Source: a bacterium UBP6_UBA1177 (GTDB lineage Bacteria; UBP6; UBA1177). From it: DNA of 21,056 bases. The stretch spans positions 1 through 21,056 of the forward strand of contig DBYV01000062.1 of NCBI GenBank assembly GCA_002310995.1, written 5' to 3'. The notes beneath the pieces are model-generated. The model saw only the letters and a list, made by a program, of their open reading frames with translations, was not told the DNA's origin and did not search any database. Positions 7,672 to 15,408 of this stretch are shown here, piece by piece (within the stretch, counting starts at the first letter, position 1; every line of letters starts with the position of its first letter). The translations under genes and the position numbers were made by a program.

Positions 7672-9225
7672 TTAGTGTTGGCCGGTTCCGGGAGTGTGTT
7701 CCGCAATATCCCATTTGAAATTATCGATAAGAACAAGCGAATCGTACTGTGCGTCATTCAGATCCCAGATGGCAAGTCTCAAAGTTATGATTTCGCCGCC
7801 GACAACGTTTCCTTGTGTCGTTAGCCAGCCGGTACCGCCGTGATTTTCAAAACCTGTCTTTTTGAGATCGTCATTTCCGATGCAGGAAGTGGCGTCAAAA
7901 GCGCGTCCGTCTTTGTTTGTTACGGTATTCTGGTGCTTGCATATAGTGAAAAGACCGGCCGGAGCTAAATTTATACCGACAGGATTACCGTTCGCGTCCA
8001 TTGCGAGATTTTTATCGGTCGGATTCTGCAAAGCCGGATTACTGCTTGTGTATTCTGAATCAAGCAGTGCAATAAAAAAGTCGTTGTACTGAGTACAAAT
8101 GAATGTCGGATATTCTTCTGTCAGAAAGTAGATGTTAAAACTGAACGATCTTGCAGATTTAGGAGCTTTTATCTTCATTGTAAGCATAACTGCGTTGCGG
8201 ACACCGCCCTGGGTCCCTGAATTGCCTTCTCCGCATACCGGAGCCGCCGGAAATTTTTCATCATTTGCTGCCAGCCAGTCCGACGGAGCGCCTGAATAAT
8301 TATCCAAAGAGGTATATCCTGTGAAAGGATCGGTGACCTTGCCTGAGCTTAAACCGAGCATGAGTCCGCCTTCACGCGGTTTTATGAGGTCGCCCAGCTT
8401 TGAAAGCAAGCCGTTGCTTCCTTTGTGAACGTCTGTCGAAAGACCTGTCGGAGTCGATATTTTAGCGCTTATAAGACCCCATTCGTCAGAATCCTCTGTC
8501 GTAGTCTGGCAGATGCCGATAGCTTTTGCGTAATCGTAGGGATCGGTCGAACTTTGCTGTATTTCCGAGTCGCAATCGTAAATAATTTCTTCATATTCAC
8601 AAAGTTGTGCAGGATTTTCCGCATCCCAGGCTTCTTTCGGGAAAGGGCAGACTTCCTTTGTTTCACAGCAGTCTGAGCATGCGCCATGACCGTCGCCGTC
8701 GAAATCGCTTCCGTCGTCAACGATACCGTTGCAGTCATCGTCTATGCCGTTGCTGCATAGTTTGCTGCCGAATTCATTTACTGGGAGAACTTCATCTTCG
8801 CATTTGCCCCATGTCCCGTCTTCCTGACAGGTGCTTATTCCGGCTTTGCACGGACCGACATTTTCTGTTTCAGGAAGTCCCTGATATGTACATTTCTGTG
8901 TTTCGCCTGGAGTGCAGTCTGCCGTTGCCGGATCGTAGTCTCCGTCATGTTCGCCGGGAGCGGAGTTGTCATTGTCACCGCTTTCTTCGTTACCGCCGTC
9001 GCTATTGTCACTGTCGTTGCTTTCGCTGTCTTTGTCATTGTCGTTTGGATCGTTGGTGCAGACTTTCTTCTCCGGGTCGCAGGTAAGACCGGCTCGGCAG
9101 TCGAAATTGCTTCTACAACTTTGTCCGACGTCAGCACTATTTTCCTCCTCATCTTCGTCCATACCGCACGAGACTAGAAAAAGTGCAAAAACTACAGTCA
9201 AAAAAATTAACTTGAAAATCTTCAT
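7672..9225 (-). CDS. Lipoprotein with four-Cys module, MopE-like motif and choice-of-anchor-L-like domain
   Basis: 517 residues. Signal peptide 1-20 ends in lipobox LVSC (C20). A four-Cys module follows at ~34-56 (GQSCRSNFDC...DPEKKVC), then an Asp/Asn/Ser linker (~57-98). Residues ~104-142 are Cys-rich (CTPGETQKCTYQG...GISTCQEDGTWGKC). CSNGIDDDCNG and DFDGDGHGACSDCC (157-187) are the MopE-type 'DxDxDG' putative Ca/metal-binding motif. The C-terminal part (~345-510) contains YNDFFIALLDSE and NPVGINLAPAGLF, which recall choice-of-anchor L secreted proteins. It is a paralogue of the gene at 11513-13267 but lacks the second DNNCNG motif. The ATG has GGAGG five bases upstream and its own promoter. 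A surface adhesin or scaffold role is inference. Confidence 0.87.
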   Translation of the reverse strand: MKIFKLIFLTVVFALFLVSCGMDEDEEENSADVGQSCRSNFDCRAGLTCDPEKKVCTNDPNDNDKDSESNDSDNSDGGNEESGDNDNSAPGEHDGDYDPATADCTPGETQKCTYQGLPETENVGPCKAGISTCQEDGTWGKCEDEVLPVNEFGSKLCSNGIDDDCNGIVDDGSDFDGDGHGACSDCCETKEVCPFPKEAWDAENPAQLCEYEEIIYDCDSEIQQSSTDPYDYAKAIGICQTTTEDSDEWGLISAKISTPTGLSTDVHKGSNGLLSKLGDLIKPREGGLMLGLSSGKVTDPFTGYTSLDNYSGAPSDWLAANDEKFPAAPVCGEGNSGTQGGVRNAVMLTMKIKAPKSARSFSFNIYFLTEEYPTFICTQYNDFFIALLDSEYTSSNPALQNPTDKNLAMDANGNPVGINLAPAGLFTICKHQNTVTNKDGRAFDATSCIGNDDLKKTGFENHGGTGWLTTQGNVVGGEIITLRLAIWDLNDAQYDSLVLIDNFKWDIAEHTPGTGQH

Positions 9226-9257
9226 AGTATCCTCCGGAACAGAAACAAAACTGAATT

Positions 9258-9285
9258 ATTATAGTTTGCTGCGAACAACAATCAA
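9258..9285 (-). promoter_or_regulatory. Promoter of the 517-residue lipoprotein (shared type)
   Basis: On the minus strand TTGATT (9280-9285), 16-base spacer, TATAAT (9258-9263). The plus-strand block AAAACTGAATTATTATAGTT (9247-9266), covering the -10 box and start site, recurs exactly at 11448-11467 before the next lipoprotein gene. Confidence 0.6.
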
Positions 9286-9325
9286 GAGTTAGAGGATTTT
9301 ACTGAATGGATATCGGAATTTTCAG

Positions 9326-11428
9326 TTAATTTGCGCTTAATTTTTCAAAATTGAGTCCGCCTGGATATGCGTAGCTTACATCCATTTCCCAGCCGTAGAC
9401 AAAAAGTCCGCACGGATTTTCTGAACAGGAGAGAGTATGGTTTTTGAAAGCTGAACCGAGATCAACTATTGCGTAGGAGAAGTTTGTTCCTTCGATTGCA
9501 TGGATATCCGTTACGGCACTACCGTCAAGAACAGGCGATTCACCGGTTGTCATTATGATTGTCGCGTAATTGGAAACATAGCTTCCGGGAGTAAGGAAAA
9601 GATAGTCCTTTCTGAACTGCTCGGCAGGCGGAATAAGCATCATTGCCGGGTCGCCGACACAATTATCATGATTTTCCTGAGTCTGGCAGGTTGCCGAAAG
9701 CATTTCAGAACCAGTCAGATACTGTGCGACCATAATCTGTTTGTCAGCTTCTACTTCAAGCGTTCCTTTAAAGTAGAATTCGGAATATTCGCCGGCATTG
9801 AGTTCGGTTTTTACATCTTTGACAGTGAAAGATGTCCAGCCTGACGGAACCGATATTTTTTCCGGTGTAGCGGGTTTGAATGTGAGTTTTGTTCCGTCTT
9901 CACTTGCATAGATTCTTACAAGATCCCATTCTTCGCCTCTCGCCTGAGATTTTACGAGAATATATTTCTTGCCCCAAGTCTGGACAGGGAAGAGCTGCTG
10001 CTCGATGTGGTCGCAGTAGCCGTAACCGTAAGGAATCGACGCACAGTCAACACCTGAAAATACGACAAATGGATGACAGTCGGATTTTTTAGTATCACAG
10101 TAAATTCTTGATCCGGATAAATCGCCTTGAACCTCAATCTGCGCAACCTGGCCTTTTTTCAAGGTAATAGAGCCTTCGGTATTTGCCGCAATCGCCGGAA
10201 TTCCGTTGGAAGCTGTTACGGCAGAAGTCGGTTTTACGGTGATAACGGTGTCTTCATCGCTTACGCCGATTATTGTTGCGTAAGACTTTAATTCCGTGCC
10301 GGTTTCATTTGCTGAAACTACATAGTCAGTATAGACGCTTGTCGTGGGAATAAGCAGGGATGCGTCGTTGGAATACGATTTGGCGCACATTGTTCCCATA
10401 AGGCAGGCTATGGCATTGTAATCTACGCTGTAACCGCTATCTTCAAACGGATTCTTGCTGCTGTTATCAATCGGGGCAAACTGATAAATTGTGACGGGGA
10501 TATTTGTTTTTATGCGGAAACTATCCCATTTTAAACCTTGTCCCGAAATATTTTTATCGTTCGGAAACATGACTATTCCAAGTTTACCGGGAGCGATTAA
10601 AAGTCCTTGTGATGTGGTCATAGTCATGCAGGCCGTGTCGTTGTCTATGCAGAAATAATTCTTGCCTGCATCGGTTTCACCTGCTGCGGAAGAGAGTGTA
10701 ATGTCAACAACTACGTTTTCAGTGCTGCTGGTGTTGCTTATCGTAAGAGCGAAAATAGGGTCTGATCTGTCTGTGTTCATAAAAATTGTCGTGTAGAAGT
10801 CGCAACCCTGATAGCTGTGGTTTTTTGCAGCCTGATCGCAAAGAGATACACAGTTGTTGTCCTGACAGTATCCGCTTCCGCAATCTTTGACAACTTCGGA
10901 AGAGAAGAGTCCTTTTTCGCTGCATTTGAATACTTTAGAATAGTCTTCATCAGAGCATGTCGGTTCTCCCGGTGTGCAAACCTGCTGAGCGCATTTGTCG
11001 TTGTCACAGACTGAACTTTCGCCGCATTTTACCGATTCTTCAGCTGTTCCGTCGTCATTGCAGCGGATAATGTTTTCAAAGTTGTCGGGATCGCATCTCA
11101 GAAGTTTTCCTGCTTTGCAGAAAGAATCTGAATCATCATCTTCATCATCGTTATCTGTATCGTTTGTGTCGCTGTCGTTTCCGTTGTTGCCTGTGTCGCC
11201 GGTATCGTGTTCGTCTGGAATCTCGGAATCCCCGTTGTCTGATTCTTGTGCACAGACTTTCTTTTCAGGATCGCATACAAGACCTAGAAGGCAGTCAAAA
11301 GTCGATTCACAGTTTTCACCCAAACCTGCAGCAGCAGAAGTATCGGTTTCATCTTCTTCATCGCCGCCGCATGAAACAAGTAAAAATGCAAAAATCGAGA
11401 ACATGAAAACTAACTTAAAAAATTTCAT
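9326..11428 (-). CDS. Lipoprotein with four-Cys module and IgGFc-binding-like domain
   Basis: 700 residues from the ATG at 11426-11428, which has GGAGG five bases upstream; an in-frame GTG five codons earlier overlaps that ribosome site and is rejected. Signal peptide 1-20, lipobox LVSC (C20). Four-Cys module ~36-59 (GENCESTFDC...DPEKKVC), acidic linker ~60-102, then a Cys-rich stretch ~104-210 with repeated C-x-C pairs (CTPGEPTCSD, CGSGYCQDNNC). From ~208 (QGCDFYTTIF) to the end the protein reads like the bacterial form of the IgGFc-binding N-terminal domain: GVDCASIPYGYGYCDHIEQQL followed by FPVQTWGKKYILV is its hallmark block. That domain is named from human FCGBP; in bacterial lipoproteins binding is unproven. 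Middle member of a three-lipoprotein series. Confidence 0.87.
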   Translation of the reverse strand: MKFFKLVFMFSIFAFLLVSCGGDEEDETDTSAAAGLGENCESTFDCLLGLVCDPEKKVCAQESDNGDSEIPDEHDTGDTGNNGNDSDTNDTDNDDEDDDSDSFCKAGKLLRCDPDNFENIIRCNDDGTAEESVKCGESSVCDNDKCAQQVCTPGEPTCSDEDYSKVFKCSEKGLFSSEVVKDCGSGYCQDNNCVSLCDQAAKNHSYQGCDFYTTIFMNTDRSDPIFALTISNTSSTENVVVDITLSSAAGETDAGKNYFCIDNDTACMTMTTSQGLLIAPGKLGIVMFPNDKNISGQGLKWDSFRIKTNIPVTIYQFAPIDNSSKNPFEDSGYSVDYNAIACLMGTMCAKSYSNDASLLIPTTSVYTDYVVSANETGTELKSYATIIGVSDEDTVITVKPTSAVTASNGIPAIAANTEGSITLKKGQVAQIEVQGDLSGSRIYCDTKKSDCHPFVVFSGVDCASIPYGYGYCDHIEQQLFPVQTWGKKYILVKSQARGEEWDLVRIYASEDGTKLTFKPATPEKISVPSGWTSFTVKDVKTELNAGEYSEFYFKGTLEVEADKQIMVAQYLTGSEMLSATCQTQENHDNCVGDPAMMLIPPAEQFRKDYLFLTPGSYVSNYATIIMTTGESPVLDGSAVTDIHAIEGTNFSYAIVDLGSAFKNHTLSCSENPCGLFVYGWEMDVSYAYPGGLNFEKLSAN

Positions 11429-11458
11429 AGCATCCTCCAACACAAGTAAAACTGAATT

Positions 11459-11486
11459 ATTATAGTTAAGAGGAAAAAATAATCAA
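11459..11486 (-). promoter_or_regulatory. Promoter of the IgGFc-like lipoprotein (shared type)
   Basis: On the minus strand TTGATT (11481-11486), 16-base spacer, TATAAT (11459-11464): hexamers and spacing identical to the promoter at 9258-9285. The 20 bases at 11448-11467 are identical to 9247-9266. Confidence 0.6.
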
Positions 11487-11512
11487 TTCATATTTTAGGG
11501 AAAAATTAAGGA

Positions 11513-13267
11513 TTAGTATTGACCCGTTCCCGCTTTTGCCGGTTTCGGAAGCCATTTGAAGCCGTCGAGAAGAACGGTCGAATCCCACGAATGGTCAGGA
11601 CCGTAGCCGACTTCACCCTGTTCCCAGAGTGCAAGTCTCAAAGTGATCGTTTCGCCCGGAACGACATTGCCAGTAGTCTTGAGCCAGCCTGTGCCGCCGC
11701 TGCTGAATGTGTCGAAACCGGTTCCTTCGAGAAGAGTTGTTCCCTGTGAGCAGTTCGAAGCATAGTCGCCGTTCGAGCCGCAGACCATGAAAAGTCCGTT
11801 GGGTGCGAGGTCAACACCGACGGGATTTCCTTTTTCGTCTTTTGCCAGGTTTTTATCGTAAGGATTCTGGAACTTGTCGTCTGGGTAAGCGGTGTTGTGT
11901 TCGGAATCGAGCAGGGCAATGAAAAAGTCGTTGTAGTTGCTAGGAGAGCATACGGTGTTCGGATATTCGACCGAAAAGAAGAAGAGGTTGAATTGGAAAG
12001 CTCTTGCATTCATCGGTGCCTTGACCTTAAGCGTAAGCATGATCGGGTCTTGAACTGAAGGAATGGTTTTGCCTTCGCACTGGTTTGAAAGTTCTTCTGT
12101 AACTGCAGTTCCGCCGCATGAAGGCGATTTCGGAATAGCACAGCCCGGCATCATATTTATCCAATCCGAAGGAATCGTGCTCGCCGTTTTCATATCACCG
12201 GATGAAAGTTTGGCACATTCAGCGTCTTTTGTCGGATTGTTCCACGGACCCGTCGAAAGGATCGCTATTTTGGAGCCTTCAAGCGGAGTGATATTGTTGC
12301 CGAATTTAGCGGCTGCCGCGAAAGTTTTATAGTCGTCTTCAAAATATGGAAGAGGACGGCTTGCTCTGTTCGATTTGTCGTAAGTTGTTCCTGTAAAAAT
12401 ATTGTAGCTTCCGCATGAATCATTGGCGATGTTTTCAGTTACCGGATCTCCGGCAAGTGAAATTTCGGCAGAAACAAGCTGGTCGCCGCAGATTCCCATT
12501 GCATGTGCCAGTTTTACCGCGTTTCCCGGATAGTCGCCGACAGCAAGTTCTCCGTCCTCGCCGTCGCAGGAAGTCGCTTCATCTGTCTCACCGTTGCAGT
12601 TGTTGTCAACTTCGTCTCCCTGCATCTCATAAGCGCCAGGATATATTGTTGCGGGATCGAATCCTTTGCAGTCTGTAGCGGTTTCACAGCAGTCTGTGCA
12701 AGAGCCGAAACCGTCGCCATCGAAATCTGAGCCGTTGTCAACAGTTCCATCGCAGTCGTCGTCTATTCCGTTGCTGCACAGTGCATCGCCGAATTCAGCT
12801 ACAGGAAGAACTTCGCCAACGCATTTTCCCCAGCTTCCGTCATCTTTACAGGTACTGATTCCTCTTCTACACGGACCGACATTCTCTGTTGCAGGATCAG
12901 CCTGATAACCGCATCCGCACTTGTCTCCAGGAGTGCATTTGCCGTTCATTGAACATTCTTTTATGGAAGAACCGCCGCCGTTGCCTGAACCGGTGTCGCC
13001 ACTGTCTGAGGTGTCATCGCTATCAGAGGTGTCTCCTGTATCGGAATCACTGCCGTCGTGGTGTCCTGAACCGCCGCCTGATTCAGACTCGCAGGTTTTC
13101 TTTTCAGTGTCGCAGAAATAACCTACAGGACAGTCAAGAGTCGAAGAACAGGCTGTTCCACCGTGATTCCCGGCTTCATTTTCCTCTTCGTCTCCTGAAC
13201 ATGCGACAAAGAAATTCAGCGCAAACATAATAAATGTCAAAACTGAAAAAAATCGAAAAATTTTCAT
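11513..13267 (-). CDS. Lipoprotein with four-Cys module, two MopE-like motifs and choice-of-anchor-L-like domain
   Basis: 584 residues from the ATG at 13265-13267 (GGAGG five bases upstream); a TTG four codons earlier lies in the ribosome site and is rejected. Signal peptide 1-23 with lipobox FVAC (C23). Four-Cys module ~36-59 (GTACSSTLDC...DTEKKTC), Gly/Ser/Asp linker with SDSDDTSDSGDTG-type repeats (~61-101), then Cys-rich ~105-150. MopE-type motifs: CSNGIDDDCDG with DFDGDGFGSC (164-190) and DEVDNNCNGETDE (218-230). The C-terminal ~165 residues (NDFFIALLDSE, NPVGVDLAPNGLF, GGTGWLKTTGNVVPGE) parallel the 517-residue paralogue. Envelope display is clear from the lipobox; adhesion or metal binding is inferred from family resemblance. 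It is read divergently from fcl. Confidence 0.87.
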   Translation of the reverse strand: MKIFRFFSVLTFIMFALNFFVACSGDEEENEAGNHGGTACSSTLDCPVGYFCDTEKKTCESESGGGSGHHDGSDSDTGDTSDSDDTSDSGDTGSGNGGGSSIKECSMNGKCTPGDKCGCGYQADPATENVGPCRRGISTCKDDGSWGKCVGEVLPVAEFGDALCSNGIDDDCDGTVDNGSDFDGDGFGSCTDCCETATDCKGFDPATIYPGAYEMQGDEVDNNCNGETDEATSCDGEDGELAVGDYPGNAVKLAHAMGICGDQLVSAEISLAGDPVTENIANDSCGSYNIFTGTTYDKSNRASRPLPYFEDDYKTFAAAAKFGNNITPLEGSKIAILSTGPWNNPTKDAECAKLSSGDMKTASTIPSDWINMMPGCAIPKSPSCGGTAVTEELSNQCEGKTIPSVQDPIMLTLKVKAPMNARAFQFNLFFFSVEYPNTVCSPSNYNDFFIALLDSEHNTAYPDDKFQNPYDKNLAKDEKGNPVGVDLAPNGLFMVCGSNGDYASNCSQGTTLLEGTGFDTFSSGGTGWLKTTGNVVPGETITLRLALWEQGEVGYGPDHSWDSTVLLDGFKWLPKPAKAGTGQY

Positions 13268-13301
13268 GTAAACCTCCAAAAGTCAACATGTTAAACAAAA
13301 A

Positions 13302-13329
13302 ATTATTGTTAAATTCATGAAAAAAGCAA
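13302..13329 (-). promoter_or_regulatory. Putative promoter of the 584-residue lipoprotein
   Basis: On the minus strand TTGCTT (13324-13329), 16-base spacer, AATAAT (13302-13307). Same 16-base spacing as the other lipoprotein promoters but weaker hexamers and without the 20-base shared block. Confidence 0.4.
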
Positions 13330-13371
13330 GTCGGCATTATCGTTAATATCGATTCGCAACGCCTTAAACCT

Positions 13372-13401
13372 CACGGCGTCACGCCGTCACGTCGTTACGA
13401 C
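13372..13401. repeat. Degenerate octamer array CACGYCGT, copy A
   Basis: Four consecutive octamer units, the last incomplete: CACGGCGT, CACGCCGT, CACGTCGT, TACGAC. The array also contains two tiny dyads, ACGGCG-TCA-CGCCGT (13373-13387) and GTCG-TTA-CGAC (13391-13401). A second array of the same unit occurs at 15381-15408, on the other side of fcl and yitT. Confidence 0.7.
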
Positions 13402-13407
13402 AAAATG

Positions 13408-13456
13408 TTGGCGGTGTTGAAAAGAACAACAAAAAATTGGCGGCCTTTAAAAAGAA
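13408..13456 (+). repeat. Imperfect direct repeat in the fcl promoter region
   Basis: TTGGCGGTGTTGAAAAGAA (13408-13426) and TTGGCGGCCTTTAAAAAGAA (13437-13456) start 29 bases apart. The second copy begins at the putative -35 box of fcl. They could be regulator half-sites about three helical turns apart, or a small duplication. Confidence 0.45.
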
Positions 13457-13466
13457 GTGTTATATT
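13437..13466 (+). promoter_or_regulatory. Putative promoter of fcl-yitT
   Basis: TTGGCG (13437-13442), 18-base spacer, TATATT (13461-13466). Predicted start near 13473, about 25 bases before the fcl ATG, which is preceded by GAGGGG at 13486-13491. Confidence 0.45.
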
Positions 13467-13496
13467 GCCGCGATTTTTTTGTTTCGAGGGGTAGAT

Positions 13497-14462
13497 ATGG
13501 AAAAAAATTCTTTGATTTTTGTTGCAGGTCACAAAGGACTTGTTGGCAGCGCACTTGTCCGCGAACTCAAGTCAAAAGGTTACAATAATCTCATTATGAA
13601 GACTTCTTCAGAGCTGGATCTTACAAACCAGGTCGCAACGGAGCGTTTTTTTGCCGAAAACCGTCCTGAGTATGTTTTTCTTGCAGCAGCACGCGTCGGC
13701 GGAATAGGAGCGAACACAAATCATCGCGCAGACATGATCTACAACAACCTCATGATCGAATCGAACGTGATACACAATTCATACAAGTTCGGCGTAAAAA
13801 AACTCCTTTTTCTTGGTTCAAGCTGCATTTATCCTAAGTTTGCACCACAGCCGATGAGTGAAGATGTCCTGCTGACGAGTGAACTCGAATATACCAATGA
13901 ACCTTATGCGATTGCCAAAATCGCAGGTCTCAAGCTCTGTGAATCTTATAATATTCAATATGGTACGAACTTCATTTCGGTAATGCCGACCAATCTTTAC
14001 GGCGAAAATGACTCTTTTGATCTTGAAAACGGGCATGTTCTTCCTGTTATGATAAGGAAATTCCACGAGGCCAAAGTTTTCGGGCGCGATTATGTCGAGC
14101 TTTGGGGTACAGGAAAGCCGCGCAGGGAGTTCCTTTACAGCGGAGATCTGGCTGAGGCAGTGGTAAAGGTTATGGAGGAAGTCTCATTTTCCGATCTCGT
14201 AAAAGATATGAAAGAGATAAGAAACACTCATATAAATATCGGAACAGGGGAAGATATATCCATCTACGAACTTGCCTACATTATCAGAGATATTGTCAGC
14301 TATGACGGAGATATCGTTTGGGATGCCTCGAAACCTGACGGAACGCCGCAAAAACTTCTCGACATTTCGAAGATAAAAAGTTTTGGATGGAAACCTCGGA
14401 CAAAACTTACCGACGGAATAGAGCATGTTTACCGCTGGTATGTCAAAAACAACGGTAATTAG
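13497..14462 (+). CDS. fcl: GDP-L-fucose synthase (GDP-4-keto-6-deoxymannose epimerase/reductase)
   Basis: 321 residues from the ATG at 13497, chosen because GAGGGG precedes it and because it puts the NAD(P)-binding strand at the N-terminus; the open frame extends 20 codons further upstream without family similarity. It is an extended short-chain dehydrogenase/reductase: GHKGLVGSAL (11-20) is the dinucleotide-binding turn, LGSSCIYP (106-113) supplies the catalytic Ser and Cys, and YAIAK (137-141) the Tyr and Lys. H180 in NGHVLP matches the catalytic His of E. coli Fcl, offset by one. The family makes GDP-L-fucose, a precursor for surface polysaccharide. The usual partner gene gmd (GDP-mannose 4,6-dehydratase) is not in the window. 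It lies 11 bases upstream of yitT and probably forms an operon with it. Confidence 0.9.
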   Translation: MEKNSLIFVAGHKGLVGSALVRELKSKGYNNLIMKTSSELDLTNQVATERFFAENRPEYVFLAAARVGGIGANTNHRADMIYNNLMIESNVIHNSYKFGVKKLLFLGSSCIYPKFAPQPMSEDVLLTSELEYTNEPYAIAKIAGLKLCESYNIQYGTNFISVMPTNLYGENDSFDLENGHVLPVMIRKFHEAKVFGRDYVELWGTGKPRREFLYSGDLAEAVVKVMEEVSFSDLVKDMKEIRNTHINIGTGEDISIYELAYIIRDIVSYDGDIVWDASKPDGTPQKLLDISKIKSFGWKPRTKLTDGIEHVYRWYVKNNGN

Positions 14463-14473
14463 GAGCAAAATCA

Positions 14474-15376
14474 ATGCTTTATGCTGATAAGCTCTTCTCA
14501 AAGGAGTGGTTCAAGAGTCTTTATCTTATCATCCAGGGTGCGCTGATAGCAGCTTTTGGCTACAACTTTTTCCTTATCCCTTATAAAATTATTCCCGGCG
14601 GTCTTATGGGTTTGAGCAGTGTTTTCTATCACTTGGTCGGTATTCCGGTAGGTCTTCTCACGATAATCATGAATATCCCGCTTATTCTCCTGGGGATGAA
14701 GATTTTAGGTAACCGTTTCGGCTATAAAACAATACTCGGAATGACGCTTCTTTCGCTTTTCAACGACGGAATGAACTATTTCTGGCATGATGTGAAACTG
14801 ACTGATGACATATTTTTAAGCTGCATTATCGGCGGAACTCTGGTCGGAGTAGGGATAGCCTCTATTTTTAAGGCGAAGGCGACTACCGGCGGCACTGACA
14901 TCATCGCCCAGCTTTTCCATGTCAAATTCAAGTTGTCAACTGGAAAAGTTGTTCTTTTCACAAACATAATATTCCTTTCGCTCGGTGCTTTGTCGATTCA
15001 TCTCAAAAATCCGGAAACGACTGAATTTTTCAAAATGATAGTTTACGCGATAGTTGCGCAGTTCACCACTTCGAAAGTGCTTGACGTAATTCTTGAGGGA
15101 ACTTCCTATTACAAAGGAATTTTCATCATTTCGAACAAATACGACGAGGTCAAGGAGAAGTTGCTGAATCAGATGCGACGCGGCGGAACGATGATCCACG
15201 GACGCGGAATGTTCAAGGATGACGAGCGCAGAATAATATTCACCGCAGTAAGCAGACGCGAGTCGGCATTTCTCAAAGAATACATCAAATCAATTGATCC
15301 ACAGGCTTTCATAATCATTTTTCAGACAAACGAGATTTACGGGCAGGGATTTTTGCCGGTTAAGGATATTGAATAA
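14474..15376 (+). CDS. YitT-family integral membrane protein with C-terminal DUF2179 domain
   Basis: 300 residues. Hydrophobic segments at ~17-36, 51-75, 88-100, 113-133 and 158-176, with more hydrophobic sequence near 186-200, fit the roughly five-helix YitT membrane domain; PGGLMGLSSV (41-50) and ATTGGTDIIAQ (136-146) are typical conserved loops. From ~212 onward (YYKGIFIISNKYDEVKEKL...GRGMFKDDERRIIFTAVSRRE...) it is the soluble DUF2179 domain that usually ends these proteins. The transported substrate or role of the family is not established. An AGGAG overlaps the fcl stop codon, eight bases before this ATG, so translation is likely coupled to fcl. A link to fucose metabolism is only contextual. 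Confidence 0.88.
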   Translation: MLYADKLFSKEWFKSLYLIIQGALIAAFGYNFFLIPYKIIPGGLMGLSSVFYHLVGIPVGLLTIIMNIPLILLGMKILGNRFGYKTILGMTLLSLFNDGMNYFWHDVKLTDDIFLSCIIGGTLVGVGIASIFKAKATTGGTDIIAQLFHVKFKLSTGKVVLFTNIIFLSLGALSIHLKNPETTEFFKMIVYAIVAQFTTSKVLDVILEGTSYYKGIFIISNKYDEVKEKLLNQMRRGGTMIHGRGMFKDDERRIIFTAVSRRESAFLKEYIKSIDPQAFIIIFQTNEIYGQGFLPVKDIE

Positions 15377-15380
15377 ACGT

Positions 15381-15408
15381 CACGTCGTTTCGTCGTCACG
15401 CCGTCACG
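15381..15408. repeat. Degenerate octamer array CACGYCGT, copy B
   Basis: Units CACGTCGT, TTCGTCGT, CACGCCGT and CACG in tandem. It shares CGTCACGCCGTCACG (15394-15408) exactly with 13377-13391, and CGTCACGTCGTT (15378-15389) with 13385-13396, in swapped order. It begins four bases after the yitT stop and runs into the last codons of the patatin gene, whose stop codon (15404-15406) lies in the array. Confidence 0.7.

Noticed and set aside
7603..7681. Inverted repeat CCAACAC (7603-7609) with GTGTTGG (7675-7681), followed on the minus strand by TTTTT
   Set aside because: The loop would be 65 bases; a seven-base match at that distance in AT-rich sequence is likely chance, so not called a terminator.
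8835..9177. Ser/Val- or Thr-rich open frames on both strands over the lipoprotein linker
   Set aside because: Produced by the biased codons of the Asp/Ser/Asn linker; low-complexity translation with no start signal.
9299..9329. Hairpin ACTGAA/TTCAGT just after the IgGFc-like lipoprotein stop
   Set aside because: Only six pairs, a 14-base loop and no T-run in the required direction.
11429..11443. Upstream GTG start adding five residues to the IgGFc-like lipoprotein
   Set aside because: The GTG overlaps the GGAGG ribosome site of the ATG at 11428 and would put acidic residues before the signal peptide.
13268..13279. Upstream TTG start of the 584-residue lipoprotein
   Set aside because: It lies in the ribosome site of the ATG at 13267.
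13372..15408. Octamer arrays as a CRISPR array or transposon ends
   Set aside because: Units are eight bases without unique spacers, no transposase is present, and the two arrays are not terminal inverted repeats.
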